Positions 28,368-37,421 of a stretch of DNA of 64,000 nucleotides are shown here, in pieces; position 1 is the first letter of the stretch, and the number at the start of each line of letters is the position of its first letter. The translations under genes were made by a program, and so were the position numbers. Below the pieces are notes generated by a model that was given only the letters and a program-made list of their open reading frames with translations, was not told the origin of the DNA and ran no database searches. The DNA comes from CAVUOA01 sp963742955. GTDB lineage: Bacteria; Bacteroidota; Ignavibacteria; Tepidaquicellales; OLB5. The DNA is taken from assembly GCA_963742955.1 (NCBI GenBank), contig CAVUOA010000008.1, positions 1,178,001-1,242,000 on the forward strand, written 5' to 3'.

Positions 28368-29019
28368 AAAAGGCTTTTTTATTTTAATGGATAAGCCTAA
28401 AGATTATTCAAGCGCAAGGGTTGTTAATCTTGTTAAAAGAAAGCTGAAAGTAAAGAAAGCGGGGCACTCGGGAACGCTTGATCCTAAAGCAACGGGTCTC
28501 ATGATAATATGCACAGGCAAGCTTACTAAAGAGCTGCACACCCTGCTTGGCTCGGATAAAGAATATGAAGGAGTGCTGGTGCTTGGCGAAACAACCAAAA
28601 GCTTCGATACCGAAACAGAGGTTGTTGAACAAAGACCAACGGACTTCCTGACTGAAGAGTGTGTTAAAGAAAAAACAAGAGAGTTTTCCGGCGAGATTCA
28701 GCAGGTTCCGCCGATGTATTCCGCAATAAAACACAAAGGCAAGCCTCTTTATAAGTATGCCGTTAAAGGCGATGAAATTGAGCGCGCGCCGCGTACGGTG
28801 GTTGTAAAAGAGTTTGAAATTACATCGTATAATCTGCCCGAGGTTTCTTTCCGGGTATCGTGTTCAAAAGGAACTTACATAAGGTCACTTGTTAACGATT
28901 TCGGTGAATCGCTTGGCACAGGCGCTTATTTAAAAGAACTGAGGAGAACGAAAATCGGCAGTTACGATGTTAAAGACGCTCTAACGCTTGACGAGCTTCT
29001 TTCAAATGAATATTCTTAA
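28336..29019 (+). CDS. truB: tRNA pseudouridine(55) synthase TruB
   Basis: The protein has 227 residues. The catalytic Asp is in AGHSGTLDPKATGLMIIC (GTLDP-x-ATG). Other signatures are DKEYEGVLVLGETTKSFDTE, QVPPMYSAIKHKGKPLYKYA and VSCSKGTYIRSLVNDFG. It makes pseudouridine 55 in tRNA. The open frame starts at 28336, inside rbfA (32 bp overlap). The Met at 28348 is an equally possible start, since family members begin only a few residues before GFFILMDKP. The length is at the short end because the C-terminal PUA-like extension is missing. Confidence 0.93.
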   Translation: MKTMKGISTSEKGFFILMDKPKDYSSARVVNLVKRKLKVKKAGHSGTLDPKATGLMIICTGKLTKELHTLLGSDKEYEGVLVLGETTKSFDTETEVVEQRPTDFLTEECVKEKTREFSGEIQQVPPMYSAIKHKGKPLYKYAVKGDEIERAPRTVVVKEFEITSYNLPEVSFRVSCSKGTYIRSLVNDFGESLGTGAYLKELRRTKIGSYDVKDALTLDELLSNEYS

Positions 29020-29046
29020 AAATTGTTGTATAACAAAAATTAGTGG

Positions 29047-29985
29047 ATGCAAGTTTTCAGAGATTTTATTTCGTTACAGAGAAATGATTTAACGGTGATA
29101 ACTTTGGGCACCTTCGACGGAGTTCATTGTGCTCACAGGGAAATACTCAAGAAAGTTCTTGAATTATCAAAAGAAAAAAGCGCCCGTTCTTTTATAGTTA
29201 CGTTCGACCCGCACCCGCAGGAAGTGCTGAAAAATAAATCACCCGATATAAAGATTCTTACGACCACTGCCGAAAAGCTGAAGCTGTTTGAAGAAATCGG
29301 AATTCAGAACGTACTGATTATAAAATTTACCGAAGAGTTTTCAAAAACACACGCAAAAGATTTTTATAAGGATATAATTTATTCAAAAACGGGAATATGC
29401 GATTTGGTTATTGGATATGACCACGTGTTCGGCAGGAACCGCGAGGGTGATTTTGGCACGCTTCAAGAACTGGGCAAAGAGCTGAATTTCAGCGTTCACA
29501 GGGTTGAAGAAATTGATATTGACGGCATAAAAGTCAGCAGCACCAATATTAGGCACTTTCTTGCTGAAGGCGATGTTGAAAAAGCGAACAGGCTTCTTGG
29601 CCACAAATACGGTTTTGAAGGAATTATTGTTGATGGCGATAAACAAGGCAGAACCCTGGGTTATCCCACAGCAAACGTGGAACCATCAGCTCTCAATAAG
29701 CTTATACCCGGTGACGGAGTTTACTGCGTGAAGATTTCTTTAGGAAATGAGATGCATTACGGGATGATGAATATCGGGTTCAGGCCAACCCTTACAGAGG
29801 GCATTAAGAAAGTTATGGAAGTGAATATTTTTGATTTCAACAAAGATATTTACGGAGAAAAAATATACATTTATTTCTTAACAAGATTAAGAAGCGAAGT
29901 AAAGTTTAACTCAAAAGATGAGCTGCTAAACCAGCTTGGTAAAGATAAAGAACAATCAATAAATTATTTAAAAAGCAAACATTAA
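29047..29985 (+). CDS. ribF: Bifunctional riboflavin kinase / FAD synthetase RibF
   Basis: The protein has 312 residues. The FMN adenylyltransferase part has TLGTFDGVHCAHREILKKV and VIGYDHVFGRNREGDFGTL, then SSTNIRHFLAEGDVEKANRL. The flavokinase part begins with GIIVDGDKQGRTLGYPTANV and includes GVYCVKISLGNEMHYGMMNI and MEVNIFDFNKDIYG. It converts riboflavin to FMN and FMN to FAD. It sits in the place often occupied by ribF between truB and rpsO, 27 bp after truB. All motif residues expected for both activities are visible. Confidence 0.95.
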   Translation: MQVFRDFISLQRNDLTVITLGTFDGVHCAHREILKKVLELSKEKSARSFIVTFDPHPQEVLKNKSPDIKILTTTAEKLKLFEEIGIQNVLIIKFTEEFSKTHAKDFYKDIIYSKTGICDLVIGYDHVFGRNREGDFGTLQELGKELNFSVHRVEEIDIDGIKVSSTNIRHFLAEGDVEKANRLLGHKYGFEGIIVDGDKQGRTLGYPTANVEPSALNKLIPGDGVYCVKISLGNEMHYGMMNIGFRPTLTEGIKKVMEVNIFDFNKDIYGEKIYIYFLTRLRSEVKFNSKDELLNQLGKDKEQSINYLKSKH

Positions 29986-30011
29986 AACAGTTATTAATAT
30001 AAGGAGTAAAA

Positions 30012-30284
30012 ATGTCATTAACTAAAGATGATAAAAAAGAATTAGTAGCCAAGTACGGTGAAAACCCGAAAGACTCCGGAAAACCGGAAGTTCAGATTGC
30101 AATTTTAACAAGACGCATAAACGAACTTTCGGCAGAGCATTTTTCTGCACATAAGAAAGACCACCATTCTAGGCTGGGACTTCTTAAGATGGTCGGAAAA
30201 AGAAGAAGGCTTCTCAGATATCTTGAAAACAAAGATATAGAGAGATACAGAAAAATTATAAAAGAATTATCAATTAGAAAATAA
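30012..30284 (+). CDS. rpsO: 30S ribosomal protein S15
   Basis: The protein has 90 residues, the standard S15 length. It has DSGKPEVQIAILTRRINELS, HFSAHKKDHHSRLGLLKMVG and KRRRLLRYLENKDIERYRKI, all family signatures. A good ribosome-binding site (AAGGAGTAAAA) precedes the ATG. S15 binds 16S rRNA helix 22 early in 30S assembly. It is followed by a 95-bp gap containing a long hairpin before pnp, the same gene order as in E. coli. Confidence 0.97.
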   Translation: MSLTKDDKKELVAKYGENPKDSGKPEVQIAILTRRINELSAEHFSAHKKDHHSRLGLLKMVGKRRRLLRYLENKDIERYRKIIKELSIRK

Positions 30285-30301
30285 GATATATTGAGTTTGC
30301 G

Positions 30302-30336
30302 CCGTATAACTTTTATCCATTATGGATGTTATACAG
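30302..30336 (+). promoter_or_regulatory. Long hairpin in the rpsO-pnp intergenic leader
   Basis: GTATAAC (30304-30310) pairs with GTTATAC (30328-30334), and inside it ATCCAT pairs with ATGGAT around a single T; a TTTT bulge separates the stems on the left side. The position matches the pnp leader stem cut by RNase III in E. coli, where PNPase represses its own mRNA. A similar role here is inference. There is no T-run, so it is not a terminator. Confidence 0.5.
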
Positions 30337-30379
30337 CAGTGTTTAATATACTTAAGAATTTAAGGAGAAAAAAACTAAC

Positions 30380-32560
30380 ATGGTTATTACCAAAGAGATT
30401 GAGCTAGGCGGAAGAACACTAAGGATAGAAACAGGCAAGATGGCAAAACAGGCAAGCGGTTCGGCGCTTGTACAGTACGGCGAAACAGTTGTGCTGTGCA
30501 CGGCAGTATCGGCAGAAGAAGAAAAAGAAGGAATCGATTTTTTTCCGCTGCAGGTTGAATACAGGGAAAAAGCATCAGCTGTGGGAAAAATTCCCGGCGG
30601 CTTTTTTAAGCGTGAAGGAAAACCGAGCGAGAAAGAAATACTCACGTCAAGGCTCATAGATAGACCCATCCGCCCGCTGTTCCCGGAAAACTTTAAATAT
30701 GAAACACAGGTTATCTGCGGTGTTTATTCGTCTGATAAAGAAAACGATGCAGATGTGCTTGCAGCAATCGGGGCATCAGCAGCGCTTATGGTATCTGATA
30801 TACCGTTTGACGGTCCCATTGCTGAAGTTAGAATGGGCAGGATTAATGGTGAGTTTGTTGTAAACCCCACTCAAACCCAGCTTGCGGAAAGCGATATGGA
30901 CCTTGTTGTTGCCGGAACCGAAGACTCAATTGTAATGGTGGAAGGCGAAGGTAAAGAAGTTTCCGAATCTGATTTGCTCGCCGCCATCAAAACCGCGCAC
31001 GAAAACATTAAATCTCTTTGTAAAATCCAGGTTGAGCTCAGAGACGAATGCGGCAAACCAAAACGCGAAGTTAAACCCGCTGAAGTAAACGAAGAACTTG
31101 AAAAAGATGTGAAAGATTTCTGTTTGGAGAAAATAAAAGAACTTGACCGTTCTGTTATTACCAAAGAGGAACGCCATAACAGAAGCAAAGCGCTTCTTGA
31201 TTCGCTTATGGAATCTCTTAAAGAAAAGTATCCCGAACAGGAATCGAAAATTTCAACTATATACCATGACCTCCAGTATGTCGATATGAGAGAAATGATA
31301 CTTGATGAAGGTAAACGTCTTGACGGAAGAGGAACAAAGGATATTAGACCTATCACTTGCGAGGTCGGAGTTCTGCCGAGAAATCACGGTTCAGCGCTCT
31401 TCACAAGAGGCGAAACGCAGAGCTTAACATCCCTTACACTTGGTACAAAAATGGATGAGCAGATAATCGACGGACTGCTGCCGGATTCGACAAAAACATT
31501 TATGCTTCATTATAATTTTCCGCCGTTTTCGGTTGGCGAAACCGGAAGGTTTACCGGACCGGGCAGAAGAGAAATAGGGCACGGGCATTTAGCAGAACGC
31601 TCATTGAAAAACATGCTGCCCGATGATGCAGATTTTCCTTATACAATTAGGCTGGTTTCAGATATTCTTGAATCCAACGGCTCATCATCAATGGCTACCG
31701 TTTGCGCGGGCACGCTTGCGCTAATGGATGGCGGCGTTAATATTAAAAATCCTGTTGCGGGTATTGCAATGGGTCTTATTAAAGAAGGTGATAAAATTGC
31801 TGTTCTTTCCGATATTTTAGGCAATGAAGACCATTTCGGCGATATGGATTTTAAAGTCTGCGGCACAACAGCCGGCGTAACGGGATTCCAGATGGATATT
31901 AAAATCAAAGGAATTTCATTCGAAATTATGGAACAGGCTCTTGCCCAGGCAAAAGAAGGCAGGATGCATATACTCGGAATAATGAAGGAAACACTCCCCG
32001 AAGCAAGAGAATCTATTTCAAGCTATGCTCCGCACCTTTATACTTTGATGGTACCTGTTGAAATGATTGGCGCGGTAATAGGCCCCGGCGGAAAATCAAT
32101 CAGGCACATTATTGAAAAAAGCGGCGCTGAAATTAATATCGAAGATGACGGTAAAGTTGTTATAGCTGCTGTATCGGGTGAATCTGCAAAGATTGCCCAG
32201 AGCATGATTGAAAGAATAGTTGAAGTGCCCGTTAAAGGCAAAATCTATACAGGCATTGTAACAAAGACAACCGATTTCGGAGCGTTTGTTGAAATACTGC
32301 CCGGCAAAGAAGGGTTACTGCATATTTCGCAGATTGATATTAAACGCGTTAATAGAGTCGAGGATGTTCTAAAACGCGGTGATGAAGTAACTGTGAAGCT
32401 TCTTGATATTGACCCGGATACAGGCAAGATGAGCTTAAGCAAAAAAGTACTAATGGAAGGCTATAATCCGGAAGATGATAAACCGCGAGAAAGACGGGAA
32501 AGCCGCCCGAGAAATGACAGGCATGACCATCACGATAGGCATGACAGAAAAAGAGATTAA
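30380..32560 (+). CDS. pnp: Polyribonucleotide nucleotidyltransferase (PNPase)
   Basis: The protein has 726 residues. Two RNase PH domains are joined by a helical linker; the second carries the catalytic region (FTRGETQSLTSLTLGT, PDDADFPYTIRLVSDILESN, and GDMDFKVCGTTAGVTGFQMD). A KH domain follows near residue 560 (EMIGAVIGPGGKSIRHIIEK) and an S1 domain near 620-690 (GKIYTGIVTKTTDFGAFVEI). The C-terminus is His/Arg/Asp-rich (RNDRHDHHDRHDRKRD). It degrades RNA from the 3' end using phosphate. The ribosome-binding site is TAAGGAG. A terminator follows at 32630-32657. Confidence 0.97.
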   Translation: MVITKEIELGGRTLRIETGKMAKQASGSALVQYGETVVLCTAVSAEEEKEGIDFFPLQVEYREKASAVGKIPGGFFKREGKPSEKEILTSRLIDRPIRPLFPENFKYETQVICGVYSSDKENDADVLAAIGASAALMVSDIPFDGPIAEVRMGRINGEFVVNPTQTQLAESDMDLVVAGTEDSIVMVEGEGKEVSESDLLAAIKTAHENIKSLCKIQVELRDECGKPKREVKPAEVNEELEKDVKDFCLEKIKELDRSVITKEERHNRSKALLDSLMESLKEKYPEQESKISTIYHDLQYVDMREMILDEGKRLDGRGTKDIRPITCEVGVLPRNHGSALFTRGETQSLTSLTLGTKMDEQIIDGLLPDSTKTFMLHYNFPPFSVGETGRFTGPGRREIGHGHLAERSLKNMLPDDADFPYTIRLVSDILESNGSSSMATVCAGTLALMDGGVNIKNPVAGIAMGLIKEGDKIAVLSDILGNEDHFGDMDFKVCGTTAGVTGFQMDIKIKGISFEIMEQALAQAKEGRMHILGIMKETLPEARESISSYAPHLYTLMVPVEMIGAVIGPGGKSIRHIIEKSGAEINIEDDGKVVIAAVSGESAKIAQSMIERIVEVPVKGKIYTGIVTKTTDFGAFVEILPGKEGLLHISQIDIKRVNRVEDVLKRGDEVTVKLLDIDPDTGKMSLSKKVLMEGYNPEDDKPRERRESRPRNDRHDHHDRHDRKRD

Positions 32561-32572
32561 TGTAAGGATGTA

Positions 32573-32625
32573 GTCTCAGGCTTTAGCCTGAGCAAGTGAA
32601 CGCGGCCTAAAGGTTGCGGCTACGA
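32573..32625. repeat. Palindromic repeat after pnp
   Basis: A perfect palindrome CTCAGGCTTTAGCCTGAG is followed by a second dyad (GCGGCCTAAAGGTTGC) and CGGCTACG, the latter complementary to the GTAG at the start. Such two-stem units resemble dispersed intergenic repeats. It lies between the pnp stop and its terminator hairpin. Confidence 0.45.
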
Positions 32626-32629
32626 AATT

Positions 32630-32657
32630 AAGTCCGCTCTAAAGCGGACTTTTTTTA
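32630..32657 (+). terminator. Intrinsic terminator of the nusA-pnp operon
   Basis: AAGTCCGCT pairs with AGCGGACTT around a CTAA loop, followed by a T-run. It lies about 75 bp after the pnp stop. Confidence 0.8.
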
Positions 32658-32708
32658 TATGAGTAAAATCCTCACCTCTTCAAATTTCTTCAGATACATT
32701 AATATCAG

Positions 32709-32752
32709 TTGTACCCCCTCTCCCAGTTAGGAGAGGAGGCAAGGCGGTGAGG
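32709..32752. repeat. Palindromic repeat, left copy flanking the oligopeptidase gene
   Basis: TACCCCCTCTCC, a short centre, then GGAGAGGAGG and AAGGCGGTGAGG. A related copy lies at 35004-35045, so the pair flanks the broken oligopeptidase B gene. Both copies are followed within about 40 bp by TATATTTG. Confidence 0.5.
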
Positions 32753-32825
32753 ACATTTTCCCTCAATTTTTCAATTCCAAATTCATATATTTGCAATTAT
32801 TATTTGTCCTCACTTTTTATAAACA

Positions 32826-34983
32826 ATGATTTATCCCAATGGAATGAAACAACCATACCCCCCAAAGCTAAAGAAAATACCTGTTGAAATAATCAAACAT
32901 GGTGATAAAAGAATAGATAATTATGCGTGGCTTAAGGATAAATCTAATCCCGAAGTAATAAAATATCTTAAAGATGAAAATAGGTACACTGAATATGTTA
33001 TGGCTGATACAAAAGAACTGCAGAGAGAAGCTCTATAATGAAATGATTAGCAGAATAAAAGAGGATGATACATCTTATCCTTACAGGCGCGGAGATTATT
33101 TATATTATTACAGGGAATGATAAAAGGGAAAAAGCTACAAAATACATTTCAGAAAAATGGAAGATGAAAGTAATGCAGATGAAGAAATGATTCTGGATGA
33201 AAACTTAATTACAAAAGAGTTTGGAATATTGCAGCATAGACATTTCACTGCCGAGTCCCGGATAATAAAATTCTTGCGTATATGGTTGATACGAAAGGAG
33301 ATTTTTCATACACAGCATACTTTAAAAATATCGAAACCGGTGAGCTTTTAAATGGCGTATTTGAATAATGCATGGATTTCTGAATGGTCAAATGACAGCA
33401 AAAAAGTTTTTTACGTCAAATATGAAAAAGGAAACAGGGGAAAACAGGCTTTTATTCACACACTTGGAGAAAAACAGGAAGAGGATAATCTTATTTATCA
33501 GGAAAAAAACGATAAGATTCTGGATTGGGCTAAGGAAAACTGCTTCTAAAAAATATATTATTATAGGAACAGGAAGCTTCACTACAGGTGAAGAATATTA
33601 CCTTCTTGCAGACGGAAACGAAATTACTCCAAAGCTGATTGAAAAAAGAGAAGAGGGAATAAAATACGAAACAGAACATAACGGAAATTATTTTTATTTC
33701 CTTACAAATTTCGATGCATTGAATTACCGTGTGATGAAAACACCCGGTAACTGCTATTTCAAAGAGAAAACTGGACTGAATTTATACCTGAGAAAAAAGA
33801 TATTAAAATAGAGAAGGTCTCCAGATTTTTCAAAGACTATGTGCATGATAACGGAAAGAGACTACGGGGTGTAATAAAAGTAAAAATACTGAACCTGATA
33901 AGAAATAACTGAACGCATTATATAAAATTTCCAGAGCCTATATATATGCCGTTGATATTCAGGATAACTATGAATATGATACAAAATATATTCGATTCAG
34001 TATACACATCATTAACAACACCCGGCGGCGTGTTATGACCATAATATGAGTAAACCAAGGAAGATATTCTACTTAAACAAACATGAAGATATAGGAGGAT
34101 ACAATAAAGATGATTATGTTACCGAAAGGAATATTTGCTCCTGCAAATGACGGCAAGATTATCCCTATTACTTTAGTTTATAAAAAAGGAATTCGGTGAG
34201 AGATGGTAAAAATCCCTTATTTCTTTATTCATACGGCGCATACGGCATTAGCACATGAAATATGATTTTGGTTCTATGCATTGCTTTCGGTTGCTTGAGC
34301 AGAGGATTTATTTATGCAATAGCCCATATAAGAGGAGGAGGAGAATTAGGAGAAGAAATGGTATACTGAAGGCAAGCTTGATGAATAAGAAAAATACTGT
34401 TTTATGATTTTATTTGCATGTGCAGAATATTTAATAGAATGAGGGATATACACATAAAGGCGGAATTTGCAGCAGATGGCATAAGCGCAGGCGGAACGCT
34501 TATGGGTGCAATAGCTAACATGAGACCGGATTTATTTAAATGTATTATTGCTCGAAGTTCCTGCAATAGATATTCTTAATAATTTATCTTGACTTGAGCG
34601 CATAGATAACTCAGCCGACGCATTTTGACGAGCTACGGCAACCCGAACATCAAAGAATATTATGATTACATTAAATCATTTTCACCATACGAGAATATAA
34701 AAGAACAGGAATATCCTGCAATGCTGATTACAACCGGATTTAAACGATGCCAACGTTCCGTTACCGTGAACCTGCTAAAGTTTACTGCTAAAGCTGACGA
34801 GAAATTAATAAGGAAGCAATAATCTTGTTACTATTAAAAACAAGAATTTGAAAACAGCACACTTCGGACCCTCAGGCAGGTACAAGCAATGTTTAAGGAC
34901 GGAGCATATATGATGATTCGTTTATGTTTGAAATGTTTCGGGATAAAAGAGTAAATTACTTTGACTATTCGTGCCACAACTGA
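32826..34983 (+). pseudogene. Oligopeptidase B (S9A prolyl oligopeptidase) remnant
   Basis: The ATG at 32826 begins MIYPNGMKQPYPPKLKKIP with the family start HGDKRIDNYAWLKDKSNPEV. The same protein continues in shifting frames through 33157-33351, 33368-33811 and further to the catalytic region near 34480, where DGISAGGTLMGAIANMRPDL carries the nucleophile Ser of GxSxGG. The tail DKRVNYFDYSC ends at 34983. Family members have about 690 residues, matching the 2.15 kb. Ten or more indels and stops are needed, far more than in the clean genes either side, so this is probably genuine decay. An intact enzyme would cleave peptides after basic residues in the periplasm or cytoplasm. Confidence 0.75.
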
Positions 34984-35003
34984 GCAGTCGGGGCACGAAC
35001 CGA

Positions 35004-35045
35004 ATACCCCCTCTCCTTCGGAGTGGGGGTAAGGGGGTGAGGTTT
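35004..35045. repeat. Palindromic repeat, right copy flanking the oligopeptidase gene
   Basis: TACCCCCTCTCC, TTC, GGAGTGGGGGTA and AAGGGGGTGAGG. Its arms pair with each other and it matches the copy at 32709-32752 in order and spacing. It ends about 25 bp before the symporter start. Confidence 0.5.
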
Positions 35046-35070
35046 CCATCTCTTATCCTTATATTTGTAA

Positions 35071-36537
35071 ATGAATTTCTCTTCTCTTGATGTAATAATA
35101 ATTATTCTCTACCTCATTGGCGTTGCTGTATTCGGTATTTTAAAAGGCGGAAAGCAGAAAACAGCCAAAGATTATTTCCTAAGCGAAAAAGCTATCCCGT
35201 GGTGGGCTGTTTGCTTTGCCGTAGTAGCTACCGAAACCAGCGCGCTGACATTTATCAGCATCCCCGGTATAGCTTATGTATCAAACCTGAATTTTCTGCA
35301 GATTGCAATTGGTTACATCATCGGCAGAGTTATTGTAAGCTGGTTTCTTTTACCGAAATATTTCGAAGGTGAGCTTCTCACCGCTTACACGTATCTCGGA
35401 AAACGTTTCGGCGCCAAGACGAAAAACTTTGCATCAAGCGTTTTTATGGTAACGCGTGTATTTGCTGACGGGGTAAGACTTTACGCTACTGCAATTCCGA
35501 TTGCAATAATTTTTAAAGGCTATAATTTATTTTCAGGCACACCCGATTGGCAGATTTATTCTATTGCCATAATAATGATGGCTGCCATAACGCTTGTTTA
35601 TACTTATCTCGGCGGTGTGCGCGCTGTTATATGGACAGATGTAATACAAATGTTCATATACATCGGCGGGGGAATACTTGCAGTTATTGTGCTTACAGGC
35701 TTAATACCCGGCAGCTTTGGTGATATATTATCAGGACTGTCACAAAAGGGCAAGCTTGAGTTTTTTAACTTCTATTGGGCGGGTGATTTCTTCAGCAAAC
35801 CGTACACGCTTATTGCAAGTGTGCTTGGCGGAATTTTCCTTTCCATGGCATCGCACGGCACAGACCAGCTAATAGTGCAAAGATTATTGACAACCGAGTC
35901 ACTAAAGAAATCACAAAAAGCATTAATCTGGAGCGGTATAATTGTATTCTTCCAGTTCGCATTGTTTTTAGTTGTGGGCTCAATGCTGTATGTGTTCTTC
36001 GGCGGCGAGGTAATGAAATCGGATGAAGTATTCCCGAAATTCATTATTCAGCATATGCCAACGGGTATTTCAGGAATAATCATCGCAGGCTTGCTTGCGG
36101 CGGCAATGTCAACTCTTTCAGGCTCGATTTCGGCGCTGTCATCAACTCTTGTGGGCGATATTTACAAACCTTATTGGGGGAAAAATAAAACCGATTCCCA
36201 AATGCTTACTGTATCAAGAGTTATTGCGTTGGTATGGGCAGGCATTTTAATTCTATCGGCATTCCTGTTTATGAATTCCAACAAAGCCGTTGTGGAACTT
36301 GGGCTTACAATAGCTTCGTTCACTTACGGGGGCTTGCTGGGAACATTTCTGCTTGGCGTATTCTTCAGCAAAGTTAAGCAAACCGATGCAATTGTTGGTT
36401 TTACAGCAGGAATTCTGGGAATGGTGTTTATTATATATTTCACAAAAATTGCATGGACGTGGTACACGCTCATCGGTGTTATCTTTACCATAGTTACAGC
36501 AAATATTTCTAAAATTTTTACAACTCAAAAAACATGA
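35071..36537 (+). CDS. Sodium:solute symporter (SSS family)
   Basis: The protein has 488 residues with about 13 membrane helices. Family features are a discontinuous first helix region (GVAVFGILKGGKQKTAKDYF, then VCFAVVATETSALTFISIPG), the Na+-site helix and ISGIIIAGLLAAAMSTLSGS (the SSS signature in helix 8-9), then ISALSSTLVGDIY. It would import a small solute with Na+ across the inner membrane; the substrate cannot be told. The next gene overlaps its stop by 4 bp, so the pair is translationally coupled. Confidence 0.88.
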   Translation: MNFSSLDVIIIILYLIGVAVFGILKGGKQKTAKDYFLSEKAIPWWAVCFAVVATETSALTFISIPGIAYVSNLNFLQIAIGYIIGRVIVSWFLLPKYFEGELLTAYTYLGKRFGAKTKNFASSVFMVTRVFADGVRLYATAIPIAIIFKGYNLFSGTPDWQIYSIAIIMMAAITLVYTYLGGVRAVIWTDVIQMFIYIGGGILAVIVLTGLIPGSFGDILSGLSQKGKLEFFNFYWAGDFFSKPYTLIASVLGGIFLSMASHGTDQLIVQRLLTTESLKKSQKALIWSGIIVFFQFALFLVVGSMLYVFFGGEVMKSDEVFPKFIIQHMPTGISGIIIAGLLAAAMSTLSGSISALSSTLVGDIYKPYWGKNKTDSQMLTVSRVIALVWAGILILSAFLFMNSNKAVVELGLTIASFTYGGLLGTFLLGVFFSKVKQTDAIVGFTAGILGMVFIIYFTKIAWTWYTLIGVIFTIVTANISKIFTTQKT

Positions 36538-37265
36538 AGATTATATTAAAAATTTTTCTTTTACTGTTTGTATTCACTGCCGGGCTGTTTTCACAGAATT
36601 ATACAATTGAATACAAAAACATCAAGAAGAAAGACAAGAAAAAAAATTATGAGATTAACATAACCTATTCGCAGATAAAAGGCTCAAACACTGCCGGTGA
36701 AAAAGGATTTAATAAATTAATCAAAACAACCTGTGAAGCGCAGGCTGATTCGTTTAAGGTGTGGATGAAAGACTGGGAGACGCCCCCGGATTTTGATGCC
36801 GGAAGTGAATATGAGCTGAATGATACAGTTCTGTACCGTGATTCAAAAATTGCGAGCATTCTGTTTTATGAATATTCTTATTTCGCAGGAGCAGCTCACC
36901 CGAATAATTTTAATTTCAGCGTTAACTATGACCTTGAAAACAACAGGGAAATTAAGCTGAGCGATTTATTTAAAGGTAACTACCTTAAAACAATATCAGA
37001 TATCTGCATTGATGAAATTTCAAAAACGAAAAAAGATTATGACCCTGAATTCAATCCCAAAGACGATGAATGGCTGAATTCGGGCGCCGGACCGGATGAG
37101 AAAAATTTCAAAGCATTTAACATTACAAAGGAAAGTTTTATAATCACTTTCCCGACATACCAGGTAGCATCTTACGCCGAAGGTCCGCAAACGGTGGATA
37201 TTCCGTACAGCAGACTGAAGGATATAATTAAACCAGATGGACTGTTAAGCGGGTTTGTGAAATAA
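36534..37265 (+). CDS. Secreted DUF3298/DUF4163-like protein
   Basis: The protein has 243 residues. A signal peptide (MKIILKIFLLLFVFTAGLFS) is followed by a DUF4163-like part and the DUF3298 core with FAGAAHPNNFNFSVNYDLEN and KLSDLFKGNYLKTISDICID. DUF3298 proteins (as in RsiV and PdaC) are periplasmic or extracytoplasmic domains, some binding lysozyme or cell-wall fragments. The gene overlaps the symporter stop by 4 bp (ATGA), suggesting cotranscription. Nothing in the sequence shows a catalytic site. Confidence 0.75.
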   Translation: MKIILKIFLLLFVFTAGLFSQNYTIEYKNIKKKDKKKNYEINITYSQIKGSNTAGEKGFNKLIKTTCEAQADSFKVWMKDWETPPDFDAGSEYELNDTVLYRDSKIASILFYEYSYFAGAAHPNNFNFSVNYDLENNREIKLSDLFKGNYLKTISDICIDEISKTKKDYDPEFNPKDDEWLNSGAGPDEKNFKAFNITKESFIITFPTYQVASYAEGPQTVDIPYSRLKDIIKPDGLLSGFVK

Positions 37266-37284
37266 ATTTACTATACAGGTAATT

Positions 37285-37320
37285 TACCCCGCCAATTAAT
37301 GATTGAGCGGGGTATTTTTA
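37285..37320 (+). terminator. Intrinsic terminator after the DUF3298-like gene
   Basis: TACCCCGC pairs with GCGGGGTA around a 16-nt loop, followed by a T-rich stretch. It ends the symporter/DUF3298 unit and lies 20 bp after the stop. Confidence 0.75.
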
Positions 37321-37362
37321 TTGTAAACCCCATTAAACCTTTTCTCCTTTTCCTTGTCTTAT

Positions 37363-37380
37363 AAGTACTAATGAGTACTT
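37363..37380. promoter_or_regulatory. Inverted repeat upstream of the first lipoprotein gene
   Basis: AAGTACT-AATG-AGTACTT is a perfect 7-bp dyad about 40 bp before the likely start at 37422. It could be an operator. It is not present before the paralogue at 38590. Confidence 0.35.
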
Positions 37381-37421
37381 CAAAACAATTATTTTATATG
37401 AAAGGAAGCGGAGATATCCGA

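Noticed and set aside
32573..32625. Riboswitch after pnp
   Set aside because: The element is two plain palindromes with no conserved aptamer core and lies downstream of pnp, before its terminator.
35060..35067. TATATTTG just before the symporter ATG as a promoter
   Set aside because: No TTG lies at the right distance and the predicted start would fall inside the coding region.
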